A DNA stretch of 64,000 nt, taken from assembly GCA_946122785.1 (NCBI GenBank), contig CAMGYJ010000008.1:19431475-19495474 (forward strand), written 5' to 3'. Under the pieces are notes generated by a model. It did no database searches. It was not told the origin of the DNA and saw only the letters and a program-made list of their open reading frames with translations. Position numbers and translations under genes: made by a program. This document shows positions 42,548 to 55,305 of this stretch, piece by piece. Numbering within the stretch: the first letter of the stretch is position 1; each line of letters starts with the position of its first letter. This DNA is from Linum tenue. Taxonomy: Eukaryota; Streptophyta; Magnoliopsida; Malpighiales; Linaceae.

Positions 42548-45500
42548 GTAGACACCAGTTTTTGTCCGGGTTAAAATATCCAATTAAACAAAATTGAATT
42601 TTTGTTTAAGATTTACAATAGTGAATCTTAAATTGCCTTATAGCTAAAATGTATAAAACGTATATATAGTGCCAACACGTCATGTTTTTCATAACTTAAT
42701 GATATTAGCAATAGCAAATCTCATTTTATACAATTCTCATCAATGAGTTTAGCAATAACAAATCTCAATTTTTTTCAATTTGATTAATGACTTGGCGATA
42801 ATGTGAGTTGACCATTGAATTGATCCTTAAAATATTGATTCATGTAAAAATTGGACTTTGATTTCAAAACAATAAAAGATAAGTCGAATTAAGGGCAAGG
42901 ACTGGTATCTTATTAAAATAAATCACAATTACAGATATTATTACAATTATACAAAATAAAAACATTAAAACTGACAAAACCAGACCAGTTCAACCCAAAA
43001 CCAAACCGGTTCAGCCCAAAAACCAAACCGGGTACTGTTGCAAACTTGGGGAACAAGCTCCCTTTTCCTATAAAAGAGCTCATTTGCTCTTACATGAGGA
43101 CAGGTTTTTGGAGGAGGGCTTCTTCTCCTTCTCATCGTTCCCACAGACAGCTTCTGTTTATTTTTCTTCTTCATCTGCTTTTCTGATCAAGAAACACAAA
43201 AAGAGCAGAAACTCTGCAAATTCCAACTATCCTTCTACCTCTTTAGCCACAAAAATCCTAAACAAAGAAAGATAAAACAACAAAAGTTCCCTTTACACTT
43301 TCTCCTTCTCGCTCAAAACCCACACACAGACAGAAAAGAGAAGCCAAAATAGAGAAACCTTATCCCTTACTTCCTTTTCTTCTTCTTATCCGATGTACAC
43401 CAACACACTTCAGTCCCTTTCCTAAACACAACCAAAAACCAGAGGGAGACAGAAAAGAGAATCCAGAGCAAAGGACTGGGAGGGGCAGAAAAAAACGTCA
43501 AGCATTCACAAAACAGAAGAGGGGGACTCTTTCTGGCTGTTTCTCTTCTTCTTAACCATATTTGGCACTCTTCCTTGCTGCCTCCCTTCTTCCACTTCCT
43601 CTGTTCTTAGAAAAGATACAAACAACCTAGCAAGAGAAGCCACAAACAGAAAAACAAGAAATAAAGAACTACTTCTTTCCTTCTTCTTAGTCGACACACA
43701 GCAGAAACGAAAGAAAGAGAGAAAAAGAAACATACGAGGAGGTAGCAAACTCCCACAGAAGCTGGGCAAAAGGAGGCAGAGTCATCTCCAAGCTACAAAC
43801 AATCAAAGGTTGGTAACACTGAACTCAATCATACAACTATCGTCATCAGCTTCTTCATCCATAGCAATCACTTCTTTCTAGTTATGTAAAGCTTCCAAAA
43901 CTAAAACACAATCATCCCAAGCAAACTATAAGTGGACTAATTTCGTTTAAAAGATGAAGAATACTAAGCCAATCTTAGTTAAGTTGCAACTTGATCTGAA
44001 AAGTTAAAAGGAACCAAACCCAAGCAACTCCAACCAAAGTATAAAATGACTATTTCCCAATAATCCTTATCCTTCTCTGCTTTTGTTTATGTTATTCGCC
44101 ATCTATATTGGTCATATTTTAGCTTACTTTCTTTGCTTAGTTTCTTTAAGAGGGTTGTCCTCTTATTGTTATATTAAGCTATAAAGTATAATCCATATCT
44201 AGAACAACCAAACCACTTGGTAATCACAAGCAACAACTGTGTTTCCAGTGTAGTAATGAACTTATTTTCCCACTTTGTTAGTTTTAACCAATCAAAGAAT
44301 TTTAATCACAATATTTCATCTTTTTGGTCACAAATCTATCAACCAAAACAAACAACCAAATTCAAGCTTTCAGATTTCAGGTTTCAAAGTACCAAAACCT
44401 AACCAAAAACCAAACTTAGCACCAAATATGAGTTTTAAGCCATTAATCGCCAAAACCCAAAAAACTGCCTAAATATCAGTCAACTTTCAAAACCCTAAAA
44501 TCCCCCAATTTCCAGGAGCAAACTTAAAAAAGGGTAACCTACCCCATCCTGCGGCCGCCGGCATCGTCGATGGTGCTGCGACTACTCCCTCCTTCTTCTC
44601 CTCGATCAAACCCAAAGAACCCCCAATAGCCATGCATCAAACACTTATCCAAAGTCGAAATCGAACGAAACACAGACATGCAACCCAATGATACCTACCT
44701 CCGACTATCGTCGTCACCGTCGTCATCATCTCCGGCATTGACACTCGCCGTCGTTTTGCCACGGCCGCCGTCGTTCTCGCCACTGCCGCCGTCTTTCATT
44801 TATTATTTCCTTCTCACTACCATCAGTACAGATAAAAGGAGAAGGCAAATCGCAGGAGGGGTGCATATTTCCCTTTGACGCTTGCTTTAACAAAAAAAAT
44901 GAAGAGAAGAAGAGGAAAGGGCGCTAGCCCTTCTCTTTTCTTTTTGGTTCGTACAGAGCAGAGGGAAAGAGAAAGAAACCGAGAGAGGAGGAAGCGAGGT
45001 GAGAGACGGCCACCAAAGGCCTAACTACCCGCCCAATTTTGTTATTTTTACATCCATAATAACTCAATTAACTTACCACTTTAATTACCTTAATAAATTT
45101 TGTTATTTTTACATCCATAATACGAAAAATCCATATCAACTTAACATGTTAATTTTTTAGTTTGGCTTAACTGGGATACTCTAAACATTTCTAAATATTA
45201 AAACCTTTTGAATTATTACCCTCATTTAGGCTTCTATTTTTCATACATATCCTTACTTACCTAGAAGATTTTCTTCATACGAAATCTCGGTCAATAGAAC
45301 TTGATAGTCGTTCTTGTTGAATTTCTTTCAAAGATCTAACATTCAATCATTAAATTGAAACATCATAAAAACATTTCCTCAGAACTCGAATTATCATCCA
45401 ATCATCAACATTTATCACTCAAAATTACAACCCAACTACGTGGACTTTGATCCCAATTCCTCGGGTACGTAGGCAACCAATAGGTTTCAAGTCCAACTAA

Positions 45501-46040
45501 TCAAAAACTTTCTGCACATTTCAACATGTGAGACTCAACATTTTAAAACCTATCAATTTAATCGAACTACGTGGACTTTGATCCCGACTACTCGGGTACG
45601 TAGGCAACCGATAGGTTCGAGTCCAACCAATCTAAAAACCATTTTCTTACGTCAATAGACGTGAAAAATCTGTAACTTTAAATTCAAATTTACACTAATC
45701 ATATCGTCCGATTGGACTCTAAAAATTTACATTTAATTAAAAAATAATTAAAAATTACGCTTAAATACACAAATAAATCACAGTTAATAATACACCCAAC
45801 TTCTAAAAACTTATCGATTTACGTAGTACCCATTATGGGGCATTGTGGGGTGTGAATACACTTCCCCACATGTAACCATACTCCCGAACCTAGAACAATC
45901 TAAAATTCGCAGACCAGAATTCTAGTTTTAACAAAAAAATTAAAACCGGAAAATGGTGTTCGACCCACCCCAAAGCACGGTCGATGGCGACTCCGATCAG
46001 TTCGCGAGCTTTCCCCGATTTTCCGAGGGCGGTTGCGACA
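42548..46040 (+). repeat. LTR 2 of the LARD-like element, complete
   Basis: It spans 3493 bp, starts TGTAGACACC, ends TTGCGACA, and is followed by a second primer site at 46042-46059. Confidence 0.88.
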
Positions 46041-46041
46041 G

Positions 46042-46059
46042 TGGCGACTCCGCTGGGGA
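46042..46059 (+). promoter_or_regulatory. Second primer binding site, tRNA-Arg type
   Basis: Same sequence and spacing as at 36953-36970, which shows that the middle LTR also serves as a 5' LTR. Confidence 0.85.
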
Positions 46060-49000
46060 CTTATGAGAGTCGACCTACATTAACAATCGATAAGTATTTT
46101 CTAACTTTCTTAATGGGTGTTATGTGTTTACGATATTTATTTGCGTTTTAATTTATGTAGTATTAAAGTTATTGCATTCATGCATAAAGCTCTATACCCG
46201 AGCTCTACCTTTAGAAACTGAAAGGAGTACCGTGACTTCTACAATAGTAGAGGAATAACTCGAAACTTTCTAACCAAGTTGAACTCAAATCCGAGGATGA
46301 TTTGAGGTATCACGCTAAACTCGAAAGGGTTATAGTGTGGTACAACTTGGGAGCCAAATTCCTAGGGACTCCTATCCAGCATATAGTTTACCTAGAAACT
46401 ACTTAAAGTGCAACTTATCCCAGAGCCTACCCAAAAACACGACGTTATGCTGCCGAAAAACCCTAGGTTTACCTCAATAATTCAAAAGTTTGTGAAAGAG
46501 TTTATATTATGATAAGTTCATAACTTACTTATGTCGGATAATGTGCTTTTTTTTCAATTATTCGTGAATGATATAATTTGATTATATGTATGAAGGAATT
46601 TTAAACTCATTACGCCATCATTTCCTCATTCATTCACATTAATCATCTAAATTTATTTTTATAAAATAGACATGCAACCACCGAAAATCATTTCACATTT
46701 ACATCATTAGCATAAGCATCAATCTCGCACATACATACCATTTAGTCACATGACAGAATTTAACATTTATAAATCATAATCAAGGATTTTCTAAAGTTGC
46801 TCATCCACAAGGACCAGTTAAACCCTTTAGTACACAACCAAATCCAATGTTGTGCTCAGTATGGAGTCAATCCATAAAGAATTGGAAGACATCAAAAGAA
46901 GGGTTATGGGACTCGAAGACATGAAAGAAGAAGTTAGCATGATCTTGAATATATTGACCAACAAGGGGAAGACACTAGAATTGAAAGTTGATGATGTGTC
47001 ATCCGATGGTCAAAACTTATTCCAACAATACGGCAAAGTGGAAACTGTAGAAGACTTCAAAAAGCATGGCAAACTTGGATAAGAGAGAGAGAGAGAGAGA
47101 GAGATTTTTATTCAAGGTGAACCATCAAAAGGAAGAAAACGGAGTCACTCCCCTAAAAAAAATCAAACTCATCCATTGTCGTACATCTATACCAATATTA
47201 CAACTTCCAAACTTCATTGTTCGATCAACTTTTCAAAATTTGTCCTCAGTATCACCAAATGTTCTCCGGAGAGACACAAATCAAATTTTACCCTATCTCT
47301 TCCACCAATGCCAAATTTCACCCTCAATTACCCTGAAGATGCCTACACATTCCTATTTTGAGTGAGACTCTACAACCCAATATCCAAGAGGGTATAGAGC
47401 CAACAGACAATGTGATCACCATTCTAGAGTTCCGGGACACTCAGTGGAAAATTTCAATACCCTAAACACAAGGGTACAAGAAATGGTGAAAGCCGGATGC
47501 ATGGTTGAAGTTCAAAGAAGAAGCCAATTGTCAAAACATCAACAAAAGCCCACTCCCAAGATCAGTTGGTAGACATACAAGGAGATAAAGCTTGATTCAA
47601 GACTTGATCTTTATCAAATAAATTTCAAGATACTTTACTTTGTTGAATCAACCTTTACTTTGATAATGAAGAATAAAATATCATTTGCATTTCCATTCAT
47701 TTGGGACATTGTGTGACTAATACCAATCTTGATCAAGGATTTTGCATAAATGATTCTTTTTCAAAATGATGATTATCTCTTCCAAATCTTTAAAATCAAC
47801 TTTTCTTCTCTAAAAATGGGATCCTTAAAATGCATTTCATATTTACAAGTTGAGCCACGAGATTTTCATATCAAGCAACCATAAGCACCCCACTGGTGCT
47901 GAGTGATTTTAAACACCCTATCGGTGTCATGAATTTGAGCACTCCGCTAATGTTGAAAGTATGGTTAGTTTACTAAACTTGAGAGTATAAACACCCCACT
48001 GGTGTCCATAAATTATGTGAGCTAAATAGTCAAAGGGTGTAACGAAGGTACGACACTAGGCTACTTTTAGAAGCTTGTCACTACCATAACCAATCTCTAC
48101 CAAAGTAGGACACAACTAGATACAAGCTCGAGTAGTCGAAGTATGATCCATAACGAGCAAGATGCCAACATATAATAGTCAAGTCCTCGTGAAACTCTCG
48201 CTTCCAGAAGACAAAGGAGTACAACAAAGACACGACATTAGTAATATGTCTCCCTCCGGAGAGGAATGTCCAAGTCTCCTAGCCAACAAGAAGGGCCACT
48301 CACATAGATTCATATACCGACGAATCTCCTAACTCTTTGAAGTTGGTGCACGAAATCAAAACAATCAAAATGACACCATGTATGGGGGCATAACAAAGTC
48401 AAGTAACTCCCGCACAAAAAATCAAAGAAAAGGCCAAAAGAGGAAAGAAAAAAGGCCATCAAAATAAAAAGAAAAACAATGTGGGACTCACACGTCAGAT
48501 GCCCCTACAAGAGCGCTTGAAATTAAACCCCAGTCAAACTCATCACGAGTTACTAGTTATCTTTGCCAAAAGGACAAAAGGGTGATTCCAAGTATACCTT
48601 CGACGTCATCACAAGAGCGATGTAGAGTCATTCTCTCAATCAACCTGTCTACATACTCCTGCGGGGCTAGTCAAAAAATTAATCACCTTACCGAAGGAAG
48701 GGTATATGCATGCCAAGTTTGAAGAAAATACAAGATAACCCCATTGAGAAGGATTCCCAAGAAAAGAATGTCAACATAAGCTAAAGTGCATCCCATGATT
48801 ATCCTCGTTATCCGTCATTGCAATTCTCACTTTCAAGCTAAATTAGAACCACCATGATACGAAGAATTCAACATTCATGATCACCACACAAAGGTCTTCA
48901 ACGTTCATTATTCTGTGAGCCAATGAGATGTAGAAGCCTGCATCATACCAAGACCTCCTTTATCCATTCCGTATAAGGCCAAAATATGACCTCAACAATT

Positions 49001-50356
49001 GAGAATATTTTCATAATCCAGCTTCTACTCAAATGACCTCAGTTACTTCGCTACTCAAGCTTACCCCTCAAAACCAAAACTCCAAGACATTGGGGGCAAC
49101 ATGTTTCAAGAAGAACCACCATTTTCATGGAAAATGAGACTTCATCAACGTATATTTTTTTATCCCTCAGTTAACGTCACACTTTGGGGGCAAGCCAGAT
49201 CTCTCAGCAAAAAAAAACTTTACACGAGACCGCTTACCATTAGAGTCTACTAGACAGGAGCTCCTTCATGACAATTCGAGAACTTTTACCGCAAGACCAT
49301 ACAAAGATCACCCATTCTCTCTATGATCAGTCTCTACCTCGAGCACATTTAACCATCAACATTGTGACCAGAATCTTGATAGTAGCCGAAGTGTCGTATA
49401 CTCGGAGCACCCATAGGAATGAGTGAAAATGAAATTGAGCGTAAGAGTGAGAATAAAAGTGAGGGCTTGTGGATATTCTCATGGCTTGATTAATGAAAAA
49501 CAAATTTCTAAACAATGCGGCAATGAACACAAAAGAAATCATTTTTCTCATATTGCACACATTTCCCTTAAGCGAGGCTTAGATTTCTAAAATCAGGTTC
49601 CCATTATGCTTTTTCAACCAAGATATTTCAAAACATTATTTACATTCATTTTAAGTCAAGATTGGTGAAAGTCGCACTTTGTTTCGAAGAACGGAAGGCA
49701 AATAACATATTCTCGGGGGGCAAAAATGGTGCTACCCATAAAGAAAGAAGAAAATGGTTCTCCAAACCCCTCAAATCATGAGTAAACGGGTAATCTCAAA
49801 GATCTTGAATCATTATGTTCATGCTACCCAACCAGTCAATCAAACTATTCTTCAACGAAGTATTTTGCACCTCACACCTCCCGCGAAGTCAGTCAAGCAT
49901 GTGTATAAACCGACATCAACAAGACAATATCCCGATGTGACAAATTACTCTTAGCACAACACAACATGCTTGCATGGCAAGAAGATCAATCTAACTAAAA
50001 TAACACATTATCCCCAAACTACCATGCTACAAAATCATCCTACATAACCAATTCACCATGCACATATATTGAAGATCATATGGCTAACACATCCGCCACT
50101 CAAGCACCAGTGTCCAAGTTGGAGAAAACAGGGGACCATCCTTCCATCAGTCCCCGGGAAGTGACATACATTGGACTCACTGAACATACAAAGAGGAAAT
50201 ACTAGACTGCAAGCCCATTTCCGCAAGATAATGACACGCTAAAGAAAGAATGAACCCGCCGACGACACCCATGTTACTCCTGTGCGAGCACAACCAAGGA
50301 TCAAGTTTACTAAAAGGGAATGACATATTTTCCTTGTGGATGATCGAATTAAGATA
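46060..50356 (+). other. Second, truncated internal region of the LARD-like element
   Basis: It repeats 36971-41267 with few changes and stops before the 38-bp array. The small ORF and (AG)n tract recur at 46852-47082 and 47082-47104. No gene is seen. Confidence 0.75.
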
Positions 50357-51025
50357 ACCCACCCTAACCCATTTCCATTTTTTGGCGGCCGACCATGAAG
50401 GTCATTGTTTCCTTCTCAATCGTATAAAGTTAACATAAAACCAGTGCCTGTTGTAAGTCTATTGTCATTTTGTAAGATACTAATGTTTGAAGATAGGTCA
50501 CTTTACCATTGACTTCTTACTGCCAATTTCGAACTCCCACAGTCGCGGAAGTTGTTGGGATAACAACAGCATTTGCAGGGCCATTCATGGTTATGCTGCA
50601 TAATAAGAGAGAAGTATGTGTCAGTTATCTCCTTATACTTTTGTGTCGTTGTGTTTCTTACTACAAATGAAATGATTGTCGCTGGATTTTGGTCAATGCT
50701 ACTGTTGGTTGGTGGAGTTGATATAAAAAAATCGCGACGATCGGATACCCGAACACACAGATACGTTCGTTTGAAGTTCACGCCTAGACTAGGATTTTTC
50801 GAAAAAAAATTTATGGACCAAACCGCAGGGTTGGGCAGCGGTTTTGGACCAAACCGCTCCCACCCCGTGCGGTTTTCAAAACCGCCCCATAACCATGCAA
50901 CGAAAACTGCGCCCCCACCTAGCGGCTTTCGTGTAAACCGCAGGGTGGGTGGCGATTTTCAAAAATGGGTACTATTTTTTTAATTTTTTATTTAAACAGT
51001 GCTATTTCTGGAAAAAAAAATCTCA
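50357..51025 (+). repeat. Probable MULE terminal fragment
   Basis: From about 50815 the sequence has several short inverted or near-inverted pieces on AAACCGC/GCGGTTT. It then ends with two spaced motifs, GGGTACTATTTTTTTA and GTGCTATTTCTGGAAAAA (about 50999-51016). The end resembles the right end of the MULE at 19596. The rest of such an element would lie under or left of the LARD-like element. 50357-50810 has no gene that I recognise. Confidence 0.4.
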
Positions 51026-51304
51026 TATTCAGATATAACTTCTTTCTTGATGTAGACTTTGTAAAAATCATCCTAAAATTAAACTCTAGTGTAGTACGGT
51101 ATTTTTCTGGGGTATTGCTATTCGTCGCTCTAAAATACCTTATTGATCGCCCTAACTTTGATTAAAATTCATCAAATATCCTTAACTTAATTTTTGGTCT
51201 TTCGTACCCACCGCTAAAGTGCCGGAAGGGTTGAAACACGTGTAAGGCGAGTTGGTTGGGACAGAGTAAAGAGCAATGGGAGTAATCACAGTGATGAAGA
51301 GCAT

Positions 51305-51369
51305 CCTTTTTTATAGTACTTGAATTTGTTTTTGTTTACTTTAATGAAATTCAAGTATTATAAAAAAGG
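51305..51369. repeat. Short inverted repeat downstream of the HSP70-like gene
   Basis: CCTTTTTTATAGTACTTGAA and its near-complement TTCAAGTATTATAAAAAAGG flank a loop of about 25 bp. It lies 140 bp beyond the stop codon of the HSP70-like gene. It could be a tiny foldback element or lie in the 3' UTR. Confidence 0.6.
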
Positions 51370-51506
51370 AAAAAGAACAACAAACAGTTGTGTTGGAATA
51401 AACAAACAATAGTATTATTATTATTCGAAACTCGAAACCTTAACTAGCTAGTCCATTCGTCTTCCGATAACAATTTTTTTCTTCCAATCTATCTGTCTAT
51501 CTTTCC

Positions 51507-52399
51507 TCAATTCTTATTCTTCCTAATCCAATCTTTCTTCCTAAATGGTATTCCACAAAAAGTGGACATAACAGTTGCACTTTTCTTGGTGTCATATTCT
51601 GATCCAAACTCCTTTGCTTTCTCCTTTAACTCGTCCAACATCTTTCCAACCGCGTCCTCAAACGCCGAATGCACGTTTTTAGAAAAGTCTCCAGCCGCAG
51701 CGTTTTCTCTTATCATGATTGTATACTCCATCATTGCTTTCGTGATACTTGCCCTCTTCAAGTGCTCTTCATCCTCCGACTTGTGCTTCTCTCCTTGCCG
51801 AGACATCTCCTCCGCCGAGGCAAGCTGCAGCTTCCCTTTAACACCGACGCCTGGTATGCTCTTAGTCTCCTTCCAGCCGGATGTTTTATCCTTAACAGAC
51901 ACGTTGAGGTTTCCCATGGTGTCGATGTCGAAGGAAGTCGTGACCTTAGCACCCTTGGGAGCCGGTGGGATACCCTCGAACATTAGGGTGCCAAGAAGTT
52001 GATTGGCACTTGCCTTTCTTCTTTCGCCTTGGTAAACCGCAATTTTGAGGTTGGGCTGGTTGTCAACCACGGTGGTTAAGCGTGACTCGAACTTCATGGT
52101 TGGGATAGTGGCGTTCTTTGGGATTTTGACCGTCATCACATCGTAAAGATCAGCCATCCCAATGGAGAGCGGAGTTGCGTAATACACGAGATCCTCCACC
52201 TCCTGAATTCACCATGTAATATATGTATATATATATTTGAGAAAACTAACTAACTACAACCCGCAGAGAAAGTGCAATAACAATAACAATACTTAAACCA
52301 AACCTGTTTGTTCTGTTTGTGCGGTTCCTCATCATCGCCATGCACCTTTGCAGAGCCAGCTGCTGCTGCTGCTGCTGCTTTGATGTTTCGAGCCCCCAT
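51507..52399 (-). CDS. HSP70-like protein with substrate-binding domain only, two exons
   Basis: Exon 1 is 52399-52304 (32 codons, including a seven-Ala run coded by GCA/GCT repeats). The intron is 52303-52203, GT to AG, phase 0. Exon 2 is 52202-51507 and ends in a stop, giving 263 residues. From about residue 40 it follows the HSP70 beta substrate-binding domain: A-T-P-L-S-I-G, M-T-V-K-I-P-K-N, G-I-P-P-A-P-K-G, F-D-I-D and L-N-V-S-V. An alpha lid follows (K-S-E-D-E-E-H onward). The ATPase domain of about 380 residues is absent, and so is the C-terminal EEVD. The frame is intact and spliced, so it may be expressed. A peptide-binding role without ATP cycling is inference. A truncated retro- or segmental copy is the alternative. 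Confidence 0.8.
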
Positions 52400-53410
52400 C
52401 TCTGTCTCACTATCTATATATAATTCCAGCAGCTAGTTAAGCTAGGGTTTCTTTTCTGTGCACAATTTACACACACGACATATATATATGGCCCAACGCC
52501 ACGTACGTACGAGTTATTGATCAAATATAATCCGCATGCAATACGTACGGGCGGACACAGAAAGGGACAACTCACAATCACAATCCCTATTAATTACTAG
52601 CTATATATATAGCGAGCAACGTGCGACTTGTTGCTAGCTGTCCTAATTAAGAACTGCATGCAGAGTGTAGAAATATTATTGTTAGCTAGCGCGCTAGGAT
52701 CCATTGTAAGCACGAGGAACATTTATTTATTTATCTATAGAACATGATTTTTTTTGAAGAGAGATCGACAATTCACCTAGGAAAGGGTCAGTTTCTACCA
52801 AGAAAACCAGATGATAAACTGGGGGAAAAAGGATATCGGATTGAATCGGACCATCGGGAACCAAATATTTCATTCGACTCGTCGATTTCTTAAAAAAAAA
52901 AAACAAAGAATAAGAATAATAATAATTATGGAACTGATGGGAAGAGCTGCTTACCGCGTAGGTTGATTGCTGTTCAGGAGGCCGAGGATACGTACGATTA
53001 ATGGAGATTGTTCGTTCGTTGGTTCGTTCAGTCTCGTCTGGTTGATGATGATACTTATTTATCGGTGTTGCGATTGCGAAGGGCCGTGTGTTGTGTGGAT
53101 TTTATGTCGGTGGGAGCTCGCTCTCTCTTTCCGTCTTGGAGTTGGTTTCCTCGCGCGGATGCCATGGGAAGGGAAAAGGACAAACGACGCTGCGTAGCGG
53201 TTAATATTTCAGAAAGGAAATCATCAGTAATGGGAGGGAGGAATGGGTATAACACACAGTCACACACTTTGCACACTTTAGCTACTTATAAAAAATAATA
53301 ATATTCTAGTTTAATTAAAAACTAAATATAAAATATTATTAGTAGTTTTAGGGCCAAACGAAATATATTAGTCATCTATGTCTAACACGTTTTAGGATTG
53401 CAATTATTTT
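52400..53410 (-). promoter_or_regulatory. Upstream region of the HSP70-like gene
   Basis: No protein gene is seen. A donor-like GCG|GTAAGC on the - strand at about 52957-52950 could end a 5' UTR exon, with an acceptor just before the ATG. TATA-like TTATAAGTA on the - strand is near 53285. Both are weak signals. Confidence 0.3.
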
Positions 53411-53748
53411 ATGTGCCGCGTCGCTAAAAGTAAATTAGTTGGTAGAAGATACAAGTGGTGCCGGAAACTACTTGCAGAGTTCGAAATTGATGGACATCGG
53501 CCCAGTGTAACAAGCAAATGGCGAGATGTTAAGACATGCTTGCTTCATTCAGAGGTGTACACTCTTAAAGTGTTTATGAAATTCCAAGAAGAATACCTCA
53601 AAGTTTGGGATTTCATTATTGATATATCAATAAAACTAAAGTCCAGGTAGAATATAAAGTCGGATATGCAGGTGGAGGCATAGAGCTCCGGGTTCAGTTT
53701 GAGTCTTCCTCTCAAGCAGTTGATTGCAGTTGCATGAAGTTTGAGTAA
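53411..53748 (+). pseudogene. FAR1/MULE-transposase-like fragment
   Basis: A short frame (53411-53650) contains K-V-F-M-K-F-Q-E-E-Y, like the F-x-K-F-Q segment that precedes the SWIM finger in FAR1-family proteins. After a frame change, 53657-53748 gives Y-K-V-G-Y, then S-S-S-Q-A-V-D-C-S-C-M-K-F-E, like the start of the SWIM finger (C-x-C), and then a stop. The missing second half of the finger makes it non-functional. The edge of the long direct repeat (53664) falls inside it. The family call is tentative. Confidence 0.4.
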
Positions 53749-54020
53749 TATAAAGCAAAACTAATTACTTGAACTATGCTCAAGTATAATGATCAAAGAA
53801 TCGGAAAGAAGGATCCAATGACCATTGACCTATAGGCAATTACTTAGATTCCTCATTTTCGGGTACAAAACCTTCATTCCATTTTTTTACATGTACAAAA
53901 CCTTCATTATGGAAAAATAGTCACATATCATGATTGAACCATGCATAGCTAAATTTATATGGACTATATTGCATTTCTGCAAGTATAATATAAAGTGTAA
54001 ATCCTTTGTAATTAAAGGGA

Positions 54021-54570
54021 TAAGGATTATTCTTTCCTCACTCTTCTTCTCCCACTTTACCCTTTCTCTGGCTCGTGGAGCTGAACCCTCCTAGGAATCA
54101 TCGATCCAAAACCATCCACCATTCAACTCCATCGCCGTCGATTATCAATGACTACTCAAGCAACCTCAACCATCGAATTCCTCTTCTACATGGCCCTATA
54201 CTTGCTGGTATCCACCCGACCCAGCAACCTGTCGTTCTGCCGGTGTATACTCTCCTTCAAAAATTCACGATCATGAGCGATCTGCGATTTCTCAATAAGG
54301 ATTATTCTCTCCTCACTCTTCTTCTCCCAATTTTCCCTTTCTCTGGCTCGTGGAGCTTAACCCTCCTGGGAATCATCGATCCAAAACCATCCACCACTCA
54401 ACTCCATCGCCGCCGATTATCAATGACTACTCAAGCAACCTCAACCATCGAATTCCTATTCTACATGGCCCTATACTTTCTGGTATCCACCCGACCCAGC
54501 AACCTGTCGTTCTGCCGGTGTATACTCTCCTTCAAAAATTCCCGATCATGAGCGATCTGCGATTTGTCAA
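54021..54570 (+). repeat. 275-bp tandem duplication
   Basis: Two adjacent copies with about 10 differences, beginning at GATAAGGATTATTCT and containing CATCGATCCAAAACCATCC. Each could code for a short Pro/His-rich peptide of no known family. The same pair recurs at 62313-62862. Confidence 0.85.
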
Positions 54571-54607
54571 TGAACATGGAGCAGTTCGACAGTGGATTTG
54601 GGTTTGA

Positions 54608-54895
54608 TTGTGCGTTGATGGCATCGAACAATTGCAAGTCTTCCCTTGCTTTCCCATCTTATGGATGGCAGAGTGTACGGAAGGAAAAGAGAACAAGCTA
54701 CGAGTAGAAGTGTCGGAAGCCATAAGGATGATGCTTGAGAAGGGAAACGATGGGTGTTCAGGAAAAGCGCGCTCTATGAAAAAGAAATCGCGCTCTGTAC
54801 AAATGAAATTAAATTCTCGAATTATGACTGGCTCCATCAGAATTCACGTTTTCACGCTTGAAAGCGGGAGCGGCAGGATAAAAATGACGAATTAG
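54608..54895 (+). CDS. Unrecognised 95-codon ORF
   Basis: It starts after a TGA in the preceding frame and codes for a Lys/Arg/Ser-rich protein with no motif I know. It is repeated at 62900-63187 only because the whole segment is repeated. It may be chance. Confidence 0.2.
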   Translation: MCVDGIEQLQVFPCFPILWMAECTEGKENKLRVEVSEAIRMMLEKGNDGCSGKARSMKKKSRSVQMKLNSRIMTGSIRIHVFTLESGSGRIKMTN

Positions 54896-55061
54896 ATTAC
54901 CTAAGTCATATGATGAACCTTTTAAGTAACTAATTAAGTAAGACTTATAATTTCAAGTAATTAAAAGTCGGTGTAACTGTGTAAGAGATATTATATGCTC
55001 TATGTTTGAAGTTTAGCATGTAACATGTAGCTTTAATTGACAGGCACTATATATATAGCAA

Positions 55062-55305
55062 GAAAATTCGTTTGAGCGTATATTTATGCTAACAAAGTTT
55101 GAACGCAACTTTCTAATTTCTAAAATTCGTTTGACGTATATGTATGCTGATGAAGCTTGAGCGCAACTTTCTAAATTCTAAAATTCATTTGACGTATATC
55201 CCCGCTGACGAAGCTCGAAAGCAACTTTCTAAATTCTAAAAATTCATTTGACGTATGTGCCCGCTGACGAAACTTGAACGAAACTTTCTAAATTCTAAAG
55301 ATACG
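55062..55305 (+). repeat. Four-copy ~61-bp tandem repeat
   Basis: Each unit holds TTTGACGTATAT, then GCTGACGAAGC(T)TGA and GCAACTTTCTAAATTCTAAA. Copies begin near 55066, 55128, 55187 and 55246. They recur at 63354-63597. Confidence 0.85.

Larger units (their letters stand above)
33502..50356 (+). mobile_element. LARD-like LTR element in LTR-internal-LTR-internal order
   Basis: A 9,089-bp unit is repeated directly: 33502-41267 corresponds to about 42591-50356. LTR 1 (33502-36951) lacks about 45 bp of its 5' end. LTR 2 (42548-46040) is complete, from TGTAGACACC to TTGCGACA. A primer site for tRNA-Arg follows each LTR, and a polypurine tract precedes LTR 2. The internal part has no recognisable gag-pol. 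I see about 7 differences between the LTRs and roughly 15-20 over the repeated part, so the duplication is very recent. The right end stops at 50356 without an LTR. Confidence 0.85.
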
